NCBI RefSeq assembly: GCF_963169125.1
Contig: NC_084793.1
Span: forward strand, 227,710,360-227,774,359
DNA length: 64,000 nt
Source of the DNA: Humulus lupulus
Taxonomy: Eukaryota; Streptophyta; Magnoliopsida; Rosales; Cannabaceae
Reading direction: 5' to 3'
In this document: one piece after another, positions 23,733-36,100 of the stretch
How the letters are laid out: every line of letters begins with the position of its first letter
How positions within the stretch are numbered: position 1 is the stretch's first letter
The notes under the pieces: generated by a model
Database searches by the model: none
What the model was told of the DNA's origin: nothing
The model's input: the letters and a program-made list of their open reading frames with translations, nothing else
Made by a program: the position numbers and the translations under genes

Positions 23733-24271
23733 CTTCGGCAGAGTTCTAACAGTCGAGAAAAGCACGTTAGAACTTACCCTAATAGTTTCTAAGGCAAAAA
23801 CATAGTCTAAGCAAACATAACTCGGATCTATCAATTATTATTTCTTATGAAAAATTATGTTTTCTAAATTAGGGTGTGTTTCTATACTTAGACTATTAGG
23901 ACATCTTCATTATTTTCTAAGTCTATTTCTAACCACCCTATCTGACTTAATTCTCAGGTTTGAAACTTGTCGCTGTTGCAAAGCTAACCATATTGAGGGA
24001 GGGCTAGGATCAGTAAAATTGTTTCCACTACTATGGCCATCTAAACTCTCAATACATAACTCGATTCATTGATTTGTACCCACCCTCACCGAACTCAGCC
24101 ATTATTTATTGAATTTATTCTAAATTAATTATGATTTAAAAAATAAAATAAATTCAAATTTCATACATACCAAAAAAAGTAATAATAATATTATTCATTG
24201 GAAAATTTTCACTTATTACAATAATAAATCAACATAAAGAAACAATATTAATAATAACTAGGGTAAAATTT
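23733..24271 (-). other. Element B leader between extra ORF and gag
   Basis: No coding sequence seen. It aligns by eye with 37729-38245 of element E, including a shared AACCATATTGAGGGAGGGCT (about 23987-24006 and 37987-38006), so it is conserved untranslated leader. Confidence 0.6.
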
Positions 24272-24733
24272 CTACAAATCGGGATCTTCTACATCTGACC
24301 CTTCGTCTAGCATATCATCAGTTATTTCCTCATAATCATCAATATCATAAGCCTCGAAACTCCCACCGGGAATATTCATTAGGATATTATTCTTTTGTTC
24401 ATTGGTGAATTGAATCTCAAACATATTGGTAAACCTAAGTATAAGGAAATAATATCTAATGGCTACCGGTAAGTAATCTTATCATCTAAGGTTTCCCATA
24501 ATTCTTCCAAATTTGAAACCACAGAAGGCATATCTTTAAAAATCCTAATTACTAGGGCATATTGTTCCATGGCTCTCATCATAATTTTCCTAGTAATTTG
24601 AAGGTGAGCTATCTCCTTGTGAAATCTGACAAATCTTTGAGTGATCTAACACACCTATTGTATCTCTTGGCTCTCTAATCATTTTCAATGCCTTAATGGC
24701 ACGGATATCTAGATAATTCATGGCTCCATTCAT
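24272..24733 (-). pseudogene. Element B copy of the extra ORF ahead of gag
   Basis: Minus-strand remnant of the same small protein as at 38246-38713 in element E. It starts MNGAMNYLDIRAIKALK at 24733 and ends EGSDVEDPDL with a stop at 24272-24274. About two frameshifts break it, but read through them the protein is clearly conserved: EQYALVIRIFKD here against EQYVLVIRLFKD in E, and FTNEQKN in both. The changes are largely conservative at protein level although the DNA has diverged a great deal. No known domain is recognised. Confidence 0.75.
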
Positions 24734-24871
24734 TTTTTACTGAAAACATATTAACTTAAACATTAGTCTTAACATAAACATAATATTCATAACATAAACA
24801 CTTACATTGGCAATTACATTCGGAGCTTTTGCATGTGTATCAGGGAGAGCTTTTGCGTGCATATGAACCGT

Positions 24872-24884
24872 GGCTCTGGTACAA
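24872..24884 (-). other. Primer binding site of element B (worn)
   Basis: Minus strand TTGTACCAGAGCC, two changes from the initiator tRNA-Met complement TGGTATCAGAGCC, two bases inside the 5' LTR. Confidence 0.65.
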
Positions 24885-24886
24885 AC

Positions 24887-26690
24887 TATAAAGACCCGAC
24901 TAACTTAAAGACTTCAGACCTTTAAAACTATTAAGACATACCTACTATCTTTTGGATACATACATAAAATAATAAAGCTTTATTATAGAAAATCCAAAAT
25001 ATGGGATCCCATTGTTATTACATAAAATCATAAAGTCAAAAAAACCTTTATTTAAATATTCAAATACTAAATGCAAAAATCATAAATACATAAGTAAAAG
25101 ACTCAAATGTCAACGTCATCCTCGATCGATCCCGTCGATTCATTCCTTTAGTTCCTCGCCCAATACACATGCCAAAGCCACCTAGGATATGTCCCACCTT
25201 CCATGTTCATTTACCTGCACAATCTAAATAAAAAGTAATGATCCTAGTGCCTAGTAAGGAAAAACTACTAAAGCATAACATAAAACATAAGACAAAAAAC
25301 ATAAAAAAGGACTACAATATTAATGACCATTAACTCATTACCATAGTATGTGACAGAAACTGCTATAGTCCTCTTGCTACTATTTAGAGGTAGGTTTAGA
25401 CACAACTATAGTCTACGATAATGATAAAAATCTCGGGATTTGCTATCTAAGCAACCATATTTCCCAAGTGACTAAAAAGAAATAAAACAAACATACATAC
25501 ACAAAGCACATAGCACATAAATTTAACTTATTTTCCTTACCAAAAATCGGGGTACTGGAGATAAGTGCGGGATTGGAAACTCCTAAAACCAAACAGTAAA
25601 ACTCTAAGTTTCCTAAATAAAAGAAGATGAAAATAAGATCTAAACCATCATGATAAGATCTTACCGAAAATCTTAAGTTTCAAAGAAATCAAGCACCTAA
25701 CCAAAAACCATTATAATAAGTTAGGATTTGAAGTAAAAGAAAAGAATAAGAGGAATAGCAATGAACTAAACCTGAGGATTAAGAGCACCTTAGATATCTT
25801 AGAGCTTTGATCTATACCCCAATACGAAAATCACACTCTAGCTTACATCCCAATTGTTTAGAAAAGCTTAGATTTGAAAGCTTTTAACCCCAAAACCCTA
25901 GTGTGTCTCTCTTGAACAATATTGGCAGCTTGGAGACTCTGAGAAGTGTTTGAAAGATGAGGCAAATGGCTGAGTGAAAGGTCCTATTTGTAGAGTTCAA
26001 GGAGTGAAACTAACTCCCATTAAAATGAATAAAAATAGAATTTTTTGTTCAACAGATGCCCAGAACTCGGTAAAAATCGTTCAAGAGCAAGTGCAAGTTG
26101 TTGAGGGTTGTTTCTAGTTTCGAATTCCACAGAGTTTCAAAATAGGCAGATGGAGTCGATATATTGCCTGCCCCATTTTTCTGAGGCTTTGTGGTTTCGT
26201 TCATGCGAAGTCAACGTGTTTTCCGTATCAACATAGGCGATATATCGGCCCCTATAGGTGCGATATATCGGCTTATGTTGATATATTAAATCACATTTTT
26301 GCACATTTTAAGCACACTTAAAGTTATTTAAACCACTTTGACTGAGGAAAAAGAGATCCTAATATCTGAGGGAAGGTTCTAGACTTCCTAAGTTTATCCT
26401 CGATTATTTTATTCATCTAAAATCCGTAATAAACATACATGTGACAAATGTTACATTCTTAATTATTCTATCTAAGACTTAGGCTATAAATAATATTTCC
26501 AGGACCAGATTCAATAATTAAACGTTATGATAAAATTAATATTTTTAGACTATAGGCTAAATTTATAAAATTCCATAACTATCTCTATGAGTTTTCAAAT
26601 AATTTTCGGCTTGAACCAATATCCAGGAAAACTAAAATACTACAGCATAAGATACTACTATCTAACTAAGTAAAATTCTGAGGCGCTACA
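24887..26690 (-). repeat. 5' LTR of element B
   Basis: About 1.80 kb, from TATAAAGACCC to GAGGCGCTACA, aligned along its length with the 3' LTR at 12385-14227. GGGATCCC lies near 25003. The palindromic GATATATCGG motifs of the LTR promoter are at about 26228-26275. The TGTAAA start seen in the 3' copy has mutated to TATAAA. Confidence 0.88.
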
Positions 26691-26830
26691 AGGTTATGAA
26701 GATTGCATCTGAATACATTCTTAGAGATCCATTTAGAAAGGCACTACCATAAGCTACATTTGATAAGAATATCAAGGAAATGGGATTAGTAGAAGTAAGG
26801 CATTAGTTTACTTTAGTGCAAGTGGGAGTT
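26691..26830 (+). pseudogene. Ty1/copia RNase H end and polypurine tract, beyond element B
   Basis: After the AGGTT duplication the copia protein resumes: MKIASEYILRDPFRKAL, then NIKEMGLVEVRH, the usual end of copia polyproteins. A purine-rich AAGTGGGAGTT (26820-26830) directly precedes the 3' LTR and is the plus-strand primer. The continuation in register with 12384 shows that the copia element is the older host of element B. Confidence 0.85.
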
Positions 26831-28656
26831 TGTTGGGGTTTTATGCCCTATTTAAAACCCAATTTCTTTGTAATCTTATTTTATTATCAATAAATGAATA
26901 GAAATAATTTTTGACTTGGTCAATCACTTTGCTCACATGTTTTATTTTCATTATTATTTGTTTAATATAAACTTCTATGAAATCCTGAGCATATAGCTAA
27001 TCATATTTATAGTGACGTAATCACAGTGGAATATAAATATGATTATATGTTCAAAAAATAAGTTAGTCCTAATATTAGTTAGTGCACAAGTTTACACTGA
27101 CTTGCCAATCTACAATATGGTCTACTTACACATTGTAGTGTTATGTTCTTTCAAGAACATTAGCAAAGTAGATAAGATCGGATGTATTTGTTACATCAGA
27201 CTGGACCGATATTGGCTTTAGATTATTAAGTAAATGTACCATTATTATATAATATAGTCATATCATAAATTTGTCCATAGGTCAAATCAATCTCAATTCT
27301 GAGTGGTTAGTATTATAACTGATTGTATTATTCAAGTCCTTTGATTTGTTCGTTACCAACTTACCCTATGATCTAGCCCATACTTACATTTTGGCGACTT
27401 GGTAGTATAATTGAGTGGGAGTGTTAATTATAGATATGAACATCTATAGATTCTAGCAAAAACTTAAATGATGATCACCTTATGGCTTTGTTCAACAAGT
27501 TAAATGATTGAGTACTCATTTTTGTGATTAAAGTTCACGAAAATATCATTTACAAGGAACTTAGTGGTATTTAAGGATAAAATACAACGAGGGGTAAAAC
27601 AATAATTTGTACCCGACTCAGTTGTAGATCATCTATAGAGGATTGAATGACAAATTATGGTTGTCACAATGAATAACATATTTACTTTAAGTGTAAAGCG
27701 TTCTATGAGTTCAAGAATATACTTCCGAGTCTTTAGTGGAGTCACGAGGAATGAATAAGGTATTGAAATTATTCGATAATAATTTTACGGTAACTTATTG
27801 GAGCTTGAATTCATGGGTCCATGATCCCCACAATGCCTTTGACTAAATCATCTAGACAGTCTCGATTAATTGATTTAACTATTAATTAGGATTGTCAAAA
27901 TTGTTTTGTGCAATTTTACTAAGATGTGGAATTTAGAGAAGGAAAGAAGAAATTTGGGAAAATTTATTAATTATGACAAATTGGTATCAAATTGATAAAT
28001 AATATTAAATCAATGTTGAAATTATAATTAGTTAATTTGAATAAATGATTTAATTATTTAATTAATTATTATTTAAATATAATTATATTTACATATATAT
28101 AAAGTTTTAATAAAATTTCGTATATATAAGATTTCGAAGTCAGTTTATATATATATTATATTTATTTAATTAATTAATAAATATTTTTTATTTTATAATC
28201 ATAGAAAATAATAGTATTTGAATTTAAAGATTTTTATGCTTTGAATTTAAAAATAGAAAAATCTCAAGGCTTGGTAAAATATCTAGTATTCAGCAATATA
28301 TGGATTTTTAAGCTATTATTTTAATTATTTAATTAAATTAAATTAACCTTAAAGTGTTGCTATAAATAGGTACTTAAGTCTAGGGTTTTGAAAGCTGAAA
28401 GTAATGTTTTGAAAAAGCAAAAAACATATACTCAGGTGACTTATTGTAGTTGCTCATATTCTCTCTTCTTCTCCATAATTTTCCCATCTCATATGTTGAG
28501 AATTATCCACTCTAGCCTAGATGATCAAAGGTAATTGTGGAAGACTGTGTAGTTTGAAGATCTAGTTCACTCTCTTGTCACCACTCTGCGACAGAAAGGA
28601 ACAAGGGTTAGAGAGAGTGAAGGAAGGAGTCTCAATATCCGTTACGTAAAAGTAAG
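26831..28656 (+). repeat. 3' LTR of the Ty1/copia element
   Basis: Starts TGTTGGGGTTTTATGCCC right after the polypurine tract. A second LTR of the same family lies at 50385 onward, and the two match in many blocks (TTTACACTGACTTGCCAATC, GATAAGATCGGATGTATTTG, the GTTGAGAATT region, CTCTGCGACAGA). A TATA box CTATAAATAGG lies at 28361-28371, and the R/U5-like part follows. The right end is unclear: homology to the other copy fades after GTAAG at about 28656, where hairpin-rich DNA begins. Confidence 0.8.
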
Positions 28657-29020
28657 AGGGTGTTTGGCTCCTTAACTAAAAACTATTTTTTGTTTTCAAA
28701 ACCTAAAAATTGTTTTCTGAAAACAAATAAGGGTATTTGGCATTGTTTTCAGAAAACAATTTTTAAAAACAAAGTTACGAAAAACAAAAAATTTTGAGAA
28801 CAACCAAAAGTTGGTTTTAGTTGTTCTCAATTTTTTTGTCAATTTTTTTCTCACATAACCTTTTTAATTATTATTATCTCACATCACTTTCTCTCTCATT
28901 AATTTATCTCTCATCACTTTCTCTAACATCATTTTCTTTCTCATCACTTTTGATCTCCTTATTTTCTCTCTCATCACTTATTATCTCATTATTTTCTCTC
29001 TCATCACTTCAAAGCATAGT
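28657..29020. mobile_element. MITE-like hairpin-rich segment
   Basis: Begins GAGGGTGTTTGGCTCC, the kind of start seen in several plant MITE and hAT-like families. It holds a perfect 22-bp inverted repeat (28705-28726 with 28743-28764, loop 16) and a second perfect 11-bp inverted repeat (28794-28804 with 28820-28830), then a pyrimidine-rich degenerate repeat of TCTCTCATCACTTT (28876-29010). No matching right terminus or duplication could be found, so its limits and class are uncertain. Confidence 0.45.
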
Positions 29021-29208
29021 GGTATTAGTATGTTTCTTTGCTATGGTGGTATGTAAAAACACACTTTGGAGGTGGTGATCCTCATGATCCATTGAGATTG
29101 AATGTGAGCCTATCATTTGGCTTCGCAGATCCCAATGTGGGATTTTGGCTTCATTCTTGATCATAGATCAAACATTGGATTCAATGGGTAGGATGAGTTT
29201 GGGCCTCC

Positions 29209-29216
29209 TATAAATA
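29209..29216 (+). promoter_or_regulatory. TATA box of the extra gene of Tat-1
   Basis: TATAAATA in the context CCTCCTATAAATAGGTC, about 80 bases ahead of a good splice donor (29294). It is correctly placed and oriented to drive the plus-strand intron-bearing gene that follows. Confidence 0.6.
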
Positions 29217-29239
29217 GGTCATCTCCATAAAGACAGTCA

Positions 29240-29918
29240 CTACACTTACTTCTTCTAGCTTGGTGGTGCTTTTGTCTTCAAATCTTACAAGAGGTAAGTG
29301 TATCTATCCCTTACAAGGGCACTTTGTATTTCTTTATTTTTTAAAAATATTTATATATGTACTTGGAGACTAAAAATGGTGTCTTTCTATCTCCTTTCTT
29401 TTTGTAGGCGCATACTTTTGACCCTCGATACTTTTGCACATGTGACGGTGCGCAACTTCATCCACTCAAGGTATGCCTTCACCCTTTCTCATGTTTAACG
29501 GGTCTAAATTAGTGTTATTTATGAAGGGTTGCCTCGGTCGGGGCTCCTCATAAGCTGACTTATGTATATGCACCCATTAGCAAATATACCCTCAATTGCA
29601 CCTCATAGTTGGTCATTTTGAGCACTTGTGTCTAGAGGTTTTGAACTTACTCCTTTGTGTATTGTAGTACACTTTCCACATACACTTGCACCCATATTAC
29701 TAACAAGGCATGACTTTATGGCATTTCAGGGGTCGTCTAGTGTTCCTTTAGGGGTCGAGTTTGTAGACTTATCTTCACGCTCGGGTTCTCCCAAAAACAA
29801 CCCTTACCCAAGATACGACACCTTAAGAAGGGCCTGTCTACGTCACTTAGAACGCATGGCTGAGCTTAGGCAAAGTATTTGGGTTGTCAAAAGCGAGATG
29901 GGCTCGATTTTGAGTGGT
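29240..29918 (+). pseudogene. Extra (antisense) gene of Tat-1, 5' part with two introns
   Basis: Exon-intron structure on the plus strand: a 5' exon to 29293 with donor GAG|GTAAGTG; intron 1 to TTTTTGTAG at 29407; a short exon 29408-29470 ending ACTCAAG|GTATGCC; intron 2 to GCATTTCAG at 29729; then coding sequence from 29730 with SSRSGSPKNNPYPRYDTLRR, ARLRH-like helix residues, and QSIWVVKSEMGSILSG. Solo LTR C is inserted at 29924 within this exon and the protein resumes at 41759. Its position beyond pol and opposite to it matches the extra ORFs reported for Tat-lineage plant Ty3/gypsy elements. The start codon is not resolved. Confidence 0.6.
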
Positions 29919-29923
29919 GATGG
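29919..29923. repeat. Target-site duplication of solo LTR C, left copy
   Basis: GATGG, repeated exactly at 41754-41758. Confidence 0.9.
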
Positions 29924-31159
29924 TGTAACGCCCTACTTCCTTAGAGCTGTTACCAAGTGTGTTTAAAATCGTGCTTTCAACTCGCTAATCGAGGTTTTAA
30001 TTCAAAACGTGTAACTAAGCCATAATTAAAAAGAAGACATTCAAGAAAGTAGTTTTTCATAGCTAATCATGAAAGTTTACACTTGGGATCCCAAAACATA
30101 GTTCAGAAAGTATTTACAATACAAAACTGATCAGAGTCGACTAAACGACAAAATCTAAGCTCATTTACAAGCATCTCCCAAAATCCCCTAGCTGTGACAG
30201 CCAGGCTGGCCGGACATGTACACGCCGCCTCACGCCAGCTGTGCTCATGGTTGGTTGTTCTTCTCTTTACCCTTACCTGCACCACAGAGCATCTGTGAGC
30301 CGAAGCCCATCAAGAAAACCCATAACAGATAACATATGCAATACACGAATCAAACATATAAACAGGCCACCAATAGCTAAACACATACGGCCTAGCCGTC
30401 CCAGGCGTTTACCAAGCCCTGGGTTCGCGGACCACGCTGTAAGGATATCCCAAGTATCCTGTTAGGGACTCACCCTGGCAACTCGCACCCCACGTGCTCA
30501 ACGCCGCTCCCGGCCTCTTGCCATTCTCGGCCTTGCACTCATCGTGCTTGATGTCGTTCCCGGCCCCACGCCATTCCCAGTCTACACCGTTCCCGGCTCT
30601 TGCCGATCACACATATAATATCAAACACGTTATAGCAACAAGCACAGAACTCAAGCATAAACAGATAAAGAGCCATGCTCTACAATTCTAGTATATAGGG
30701 CTCGGCCCTGCATGTCATTTCCATTCAATATATTGGGCTCAGCCCTGCACACAAGCTCTATGGAAACAGGGGTTTTCTTACCTGAGTTTCGAGCTTCCTG
30801 AGCACCGATGCCCCGAGCACTGTCCACAAACGTGAGCCTCGCCGAAATCCTAGTCACAACACAACAATATCCGACCATCAAATTATAACCCAACAAATAA
30901 CCTCAAACCATAACCCTAGCCTCCGGGACCTTGAATTCTATCAATCCGAATGATAAAATCCATCCCGAGCCTTACCCTTTAAGTTCCCAAGTCAAAAATA
31001 TCATTAAAATCCTCACTGACACTAAGGGTCGCGACTAGCCTCAAAACAAAGGCTAGCTCTTCACTGACCCCCACACGAGCCGCGGCGCGCCCAGCAGGTG
31101 TCGCGGCGCGCATGAATTCTCTCAGCCTCCCATGGCCGCGCGCGCACGCGGGCCGCGGT

Positions 31160-31164
31160 GCACC
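31160..31164. repeat. Target-site duplication of element E, left copy
   Basis: GCACC, repeated exactly at 40781-40785. Confidence 0.93.
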
Positions 31165-33078
31165 TGTAATGACCCACTAATCTAGACTATTTGGACCATT
31201 AACGAAACTATACATAAATCTTACATTTTTACGAAAATACCATAATTTATTGAGTAACTTGCAAAATAAGAGTTATTTACAAATAAACAGAATACTAAGA
31301 AGGATTATGGGATCCCATTGTTTTTAAAAACAAAAGATGATTTAAAATAAAAGACATTACATAATTGGTGCGGAAAATACACATAAAATCATAAAAACAT
31401 AAAATGAGACTACATCCTCGAATCGAATAACGCTCGGCCCCTTGACTCCATTCACCATCGATACACATCCTCCAAGCGTCACGAATCTTACCGCCTCTAA
31501 AGCTTATTTTCCTGCACATAAAACAGAAAGGAATGAGCCTAATGCCCAGCAAGGAAAAATCTAACACATAGTCATACACATGAATTTCATAAGAAACATA
31601 AAAAGACTTAACATAATACATATAACATACACTTATTATAATGGCCATTATTACTTGGGGTCCCATAGACTAAACAAGCATATGCCCATGGAATTAGTGG
31701 GGTCCTACTAGCTAAGTAGGTCATATGCCCATAACCCATTTGGGGTCTTGTTAGCCATATGGGTCATATGCCCAAGCCTACAAACATACATACATATCAT
31801 AACACATTTAATAACATAAAGCATATAGATAACATAAGCACATAACATATTGATTCTAGCCTATTTTCCTTACCAAAGTTACCGGGATATGTGGACTGAG
31901 TTAGGACTTTTTGGAACACTCCTAAAACCATAAGAAATAGTGAGTCTAAAGAAAGGAGATGAAATGAAAGAGATGGAACGACTAAACCATTTGAGAAACA
32001 TGCTTACCGAACTTATGTGCTCAAGAACTTAGATTCCCTAACCAAAATGAAGATTAAGGTTAGAGATTGAGTAGAAGACTATGAGAAAGGAAATAACATA
32101 ATACAGAAAGGAACTAGAGTTTTGGTTACCTCAAAGACTTGAAAGACCAATCTACACCTCCACCGAAATACTATAGAACTCACTTCCCAAAGTGTTTGAT
32201 AAGCTTATGATGTTTAAGCTTATAGTTTTTCCCAAACCAGGTGTTTATACTCTCACACTCACTTAACACTAGCAGCTTCTGAACTTAGAGAAAATGGTGA
32301 ATAATGGCTGGGTACTAGGTTCTATCTATAGAGTTTGGGAATGAAAATATCTTGATTTTACTTGAATAAAAATAATTGCTTTTTAGGTGAAAATCATTTG
32401 AATAATCGTTCAGCAGAGGCTGAAGACTCGTTCAAAAGATGCTGGACTGTTGAAGGAGTTTGAATGGCTGAAAGGAAATGAATTCAAAAACGTTTGAAAA
32501 CATACTGGAGGAGGCGATATATCGCCCCCTGTAGGCGATATATCGCCTGGGCCAGTATGCCCGAGGCGACCGTGCATCGTTTCGTGTTTTCCGTATTTAC
32601 GTGCTGTGATATATCGCCCCCTATAGATGCGATATATCGGCACATGCTGAATAATTAAACACGAAATTACACATTTTTAGCTAAGTTTGAATGGAGTAAA
32701 CAACCTTGACTAAGCCCTCAACGTATTCAAAGCTGCTGACTGACCCTATAACATTCCAACTTTACTCCTTATTAAATTAAATCCTCAAAAATCTTTAATC
32801 CATAATCACCATTCATAACATGTGCTTAAAATCCTATTGGTTGATGTCTAAACCTTATAATATAATAAATATAATCCTTAATATCAGTCACATTAATCAA
32901 ACCTTAGGTTAAACTTAATATTCTTAAACTATAGATTAAACTTAGAAAATCTATAAGTACTACTATGAGTGTCCAAATAATTCCCGGTCTGAACCAAAAA
33001 TCCATGGTAACAAAGATAACACTAAACATACTATAATACTACTGAACATTTAGCTAAGTAAAGTTCTTGGACTCTACA
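31165..33078 (-). repeat. 3' LTR of element E, 1914 bp
   Basis: From TGTAATGACC to GACTCTACA. Identical to the 5' LTR from 31165 to 32258; all 11 observed differences lie between 32259 and 33078. GGGATCCC is near 31311. Four GATATATCGC-type palindromes lie at 32513-32640. Confidence 0.96.
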
Positions 33079-33100
33079 ATTCTCCCCTACTAAAAAGAAT
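33079..33100 (-). other. Polypurine tract of element E
   Basis: Minus strand CTTTTTAGTAGGGGAGAAT ending directly at the LTR start. It is the plus-strand primer site. Confidence 0.85.
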
Positions 33101-33114
33101 TTCTTCCTCGAAAT

Positions 33115-36100
33115 TTACTTACCAAATAACTCCGGATACCGGCCTTGCATGTCCTCCTCCAACTCCCACGTTGCCTCGCGTTCAGAACTATTGCTCCATA
33201 GGACTTTGACTATAGGAAAGCTCTTGGACCGTAACTGCTTCATCCCTCTATCTAGGATGCTAACTGGTCATTCCTCGTAACTTAAGTCTTTCTGGAGCGC
33301 TATGGTATCGTACTTGAGGACGTGAGATGGGTCTGACACATATTTGTGTAGCATCGAAATGTGGAAGACGTTGTGACTATCGGCTAGTGCTGGCGGTAGG
33401 GCTAGTCTATATGCAACTGGTCCCACTTTGTCCAATATCTCAAAAGGACCTATGAATCGGGGACTGAGCTTGCCTTTCTTCCCGAACCGCTTGACACCCT
33501 TCATAGGAGATATCTTTAGGAAGACTTGATCTCCAACTTGGAACTCCACATCGCGTCGCTTGGTATCCGCATAGCTTTTCTGTCGGCTTTGAGCAGCAAG
33601 CATACGCTGTCTAATAAGCGCTACTGCTTCTTGAGCTTGTCTAACAGCTTCGGGCCCTAGAAGCTGCCTTTCTCCTACCTCGTCCCAGTGCAACGGTGAT
33701 CGACACCTTCTTCCATATAGAAACTCATAAGGTGCCATCTCGATCGTCGACTGGTAGCTGTTGTTGTACGAGAACTCGATCAGCGGTAAGTACTTGTTCC
33801 ACGATCCTCCGAAGTCAAGTACACATGCGCGTAGCATATCCTCTAAAATCTGAATCGTACGCTCGGACTGCCCATCTGTCTGAGGATGGAAAGCTGTACT
33901 AAGACTTAACTTAGTACCCATGGCTTGCTGTAAGCTTCTCCAAAATCTTGACGTAAACACTGATCCTCTATCTGATACTATCGTCTTGGGGATTCCATGC
34001 AATTGTACAATCTCTTGGATGTAGATGTCTGCATATTGGTCTGCCGTATAAGAAGTCTTAACAGGCAGAAAATGAGCCGACTTGGTTAGTCTATCTATGA
34101 CTATCCAAGCAGAATCATGCTGCTTATTCGTCTTTGGCAGACCCGTCACGAAGTCCATGGCTATATCGTCCCACTTCCATTCCGGTATGCTAAGCGGTTG
34201 CAATAATCCTGCAGGCCGCTGATGCTCCGCCTTCACTTGCTGGCATACCAGACACTTAGATACATACTCCGCTATGTCCTTCTTCATCCCTGGCCACCAA
34301 TAGACTGCCTTGATGTCATGAGTCATCTTGGTAGACCCTGGATGAACCGAGTATGGGGTGCTGTGCGCTTCTTCTAGGATCGTCTTCTTAATACTTTGAT
34401 CGTCTGGCACGCATACCCGATCCTTATATCTCAATAAACCTTGACTGGATATTGAGAAATCTGTAGTCTTGCCTTCTCTGACTGCATCCATGTGTGTTGC
34501 TAGTGTGCTATCATGTCTCTGACCAATCCGTATGTCCTCTAGCAGATTTGATTGGATAGACAAGTTAGCTAGCTTGCCTACAACCACTTCTATTCCGGCA
34601 CTGATAAGCTCCTGCTGTAGCGGCTTTTCTATTCCGAATAAGGCTGCTAAGTTCCCATAACTTTTTCGGCTAAGTGCATCGGCAACTACGTTTGCCTTCC
34701 CCGGGTGGTATAGGATTTCGCAGTCGTAATCCTTTACTAATTCCAACCACCGGCGCTGCCTCATGTTAAGCTCCTTCTGAGTAAAGAAGTATTTTAAACT
34801 TTTGTGGTCTGTATAAATCTCGCACCGTTCTCCGTAAAGATAATGGCGCCAGATTTTTAACGCAAAGACCACCGCTGCCAACTCCATATCGTGAGATGGA
34901 TAGCGTTGTTCATACTCCTTTAACTGACGTGAGGTGTAGGCTATCACCTTGTCATTTTGCATCAGTACGCATCCCAATCCTAACTTTGATGCATCACAGT
35001 AGACAACGAACTTGTCGTTGGGTGTTGGGACACTAAGTACTGGTGTTGAGCAAAGCTTATCCTTAAGCAACTGGAAGCTTTCCTCACACTTTTCACTCCA
35101 GTTAAAATTTTGTTGCTTCCGGGTCAGGTTGGTGAGTGGAGTGGCTATCTTAGAAAAGCCCTCTACAAACTTTCTATAGTAACCTGCTAGCCCTAAGAAG
35201 CTTCTTACTTCTGACGCGTTCTTTGGCCTAGGCCAATCCTTCACGGCTTCTACCTTCGATGGGTCTACTGCAACTCCGTCTTTTTATATGATGTGCCCGA
35301 GGAACGCCACTTGTGAAAGCCAAAACTCGCATTTCTTGAACTTCGCGTAGAGTTGGTGCTCCTTCAATCGCGTCAAAATCATCCTCAAGTGTTCCTCGTG
35401 CTCCACTTCATCCTTGGAGTAAATTAAAATGTCGTCGATGAACACAACGACGAATTTATCCAAGTAGTCCTTGAAGTCCCTATTCATTAGGTCCATAAAC
35501 GTGGCTGGCGCGTTAGTAAGACCAAAAGACATAACCAAGAACTCGTAATGTCCATAACGAGTCCTAAAGGCTGTCTTAGGAATATCTTCCCCCTTTACCT
35601 TGAGCTGATGATACCCGGACCGTAGATCGATCTTAGAAAATACAGTCGCGCCTCGGAGTTGATCAAACAAATCATCAATCCGAGGTAACGGGTATTTGTT
35701 CTTAATTGTTACTTTATTCAGCTCACGGTAGTCTATGCACATGCGCATACTTCCGTCCTTCTTCTTTACGAATAGTACCGGAGCTCCCCATGGTGAATGG
35801 CTTGGCCTAATGAAACCCAAGTCTAGGAGTTCTTGTAGCTGTGTCTTTAACTCCTTGAGTTCTGTAGGTGCCATCCGGTATGGTGCCTTAGAGATAGGCT
35901 CGGTGCCCGGTACTAATTCTATCGTGAAGTCTATTTCTCTAGTTGGCGGCAATCCTAGCAAGTCATCGGGGAAAACTTCTGGAAAATCTTGTATAATCCG
36001 AACATCTCCAACCTTAAGCGGCGTCTCCCTTTCCACGTTCGTGATGTTGGCTAAGAATGCTTGACATCCTTTCTCCATCATTCTCTGAGCTTTGAGAGAT

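Larger units (their letters stand above)
12385..26690 (-). mobile_element. Gypsy element B (chromodomain-tailed Ty3/gypsy), split by two solo LTRs
   Basis: Minus-strand element bounded by LTRs at 12385-14227 (3') and 24887-26690 (5') with an exact 5-bp duplication AGGTT outside. Order from the 5' end: primer site, small extra ORF remnant, gag, protease, reverse transcriptase, RNase H, integrase, chromodomain-like tail, polypurine tract. It is inserted in the copia RNase H gene, and solo LTRs D1 and D2 are inserted in its integrase and RNase H regions. The two LTRs differ by many substitutions and indels, so it is much older than element E, its close relative. Confidence 0.9.

Noticed and set aside
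21865..23805. Plus-strand ORFs opposite element B gag-pol
   Set aside because: Shadows of the minus-strand coding frame; no independent features.
28821..29078. 85-codon Ser/Leu/Phe-rich ORF that looks like a membrane protein
   Set aside because: It is the translation of a TCTCTCATCACTTT pyrimidine repeat.
31295..31666. 123-codon ORF, found again unchanged at 38997-39368
   Set aside because: Both copies lie inside the LTRs of element E and are identical because the LTRs are. The translation is Met/Tyr/Ile-rich with no conservation in the related LTRs of B.
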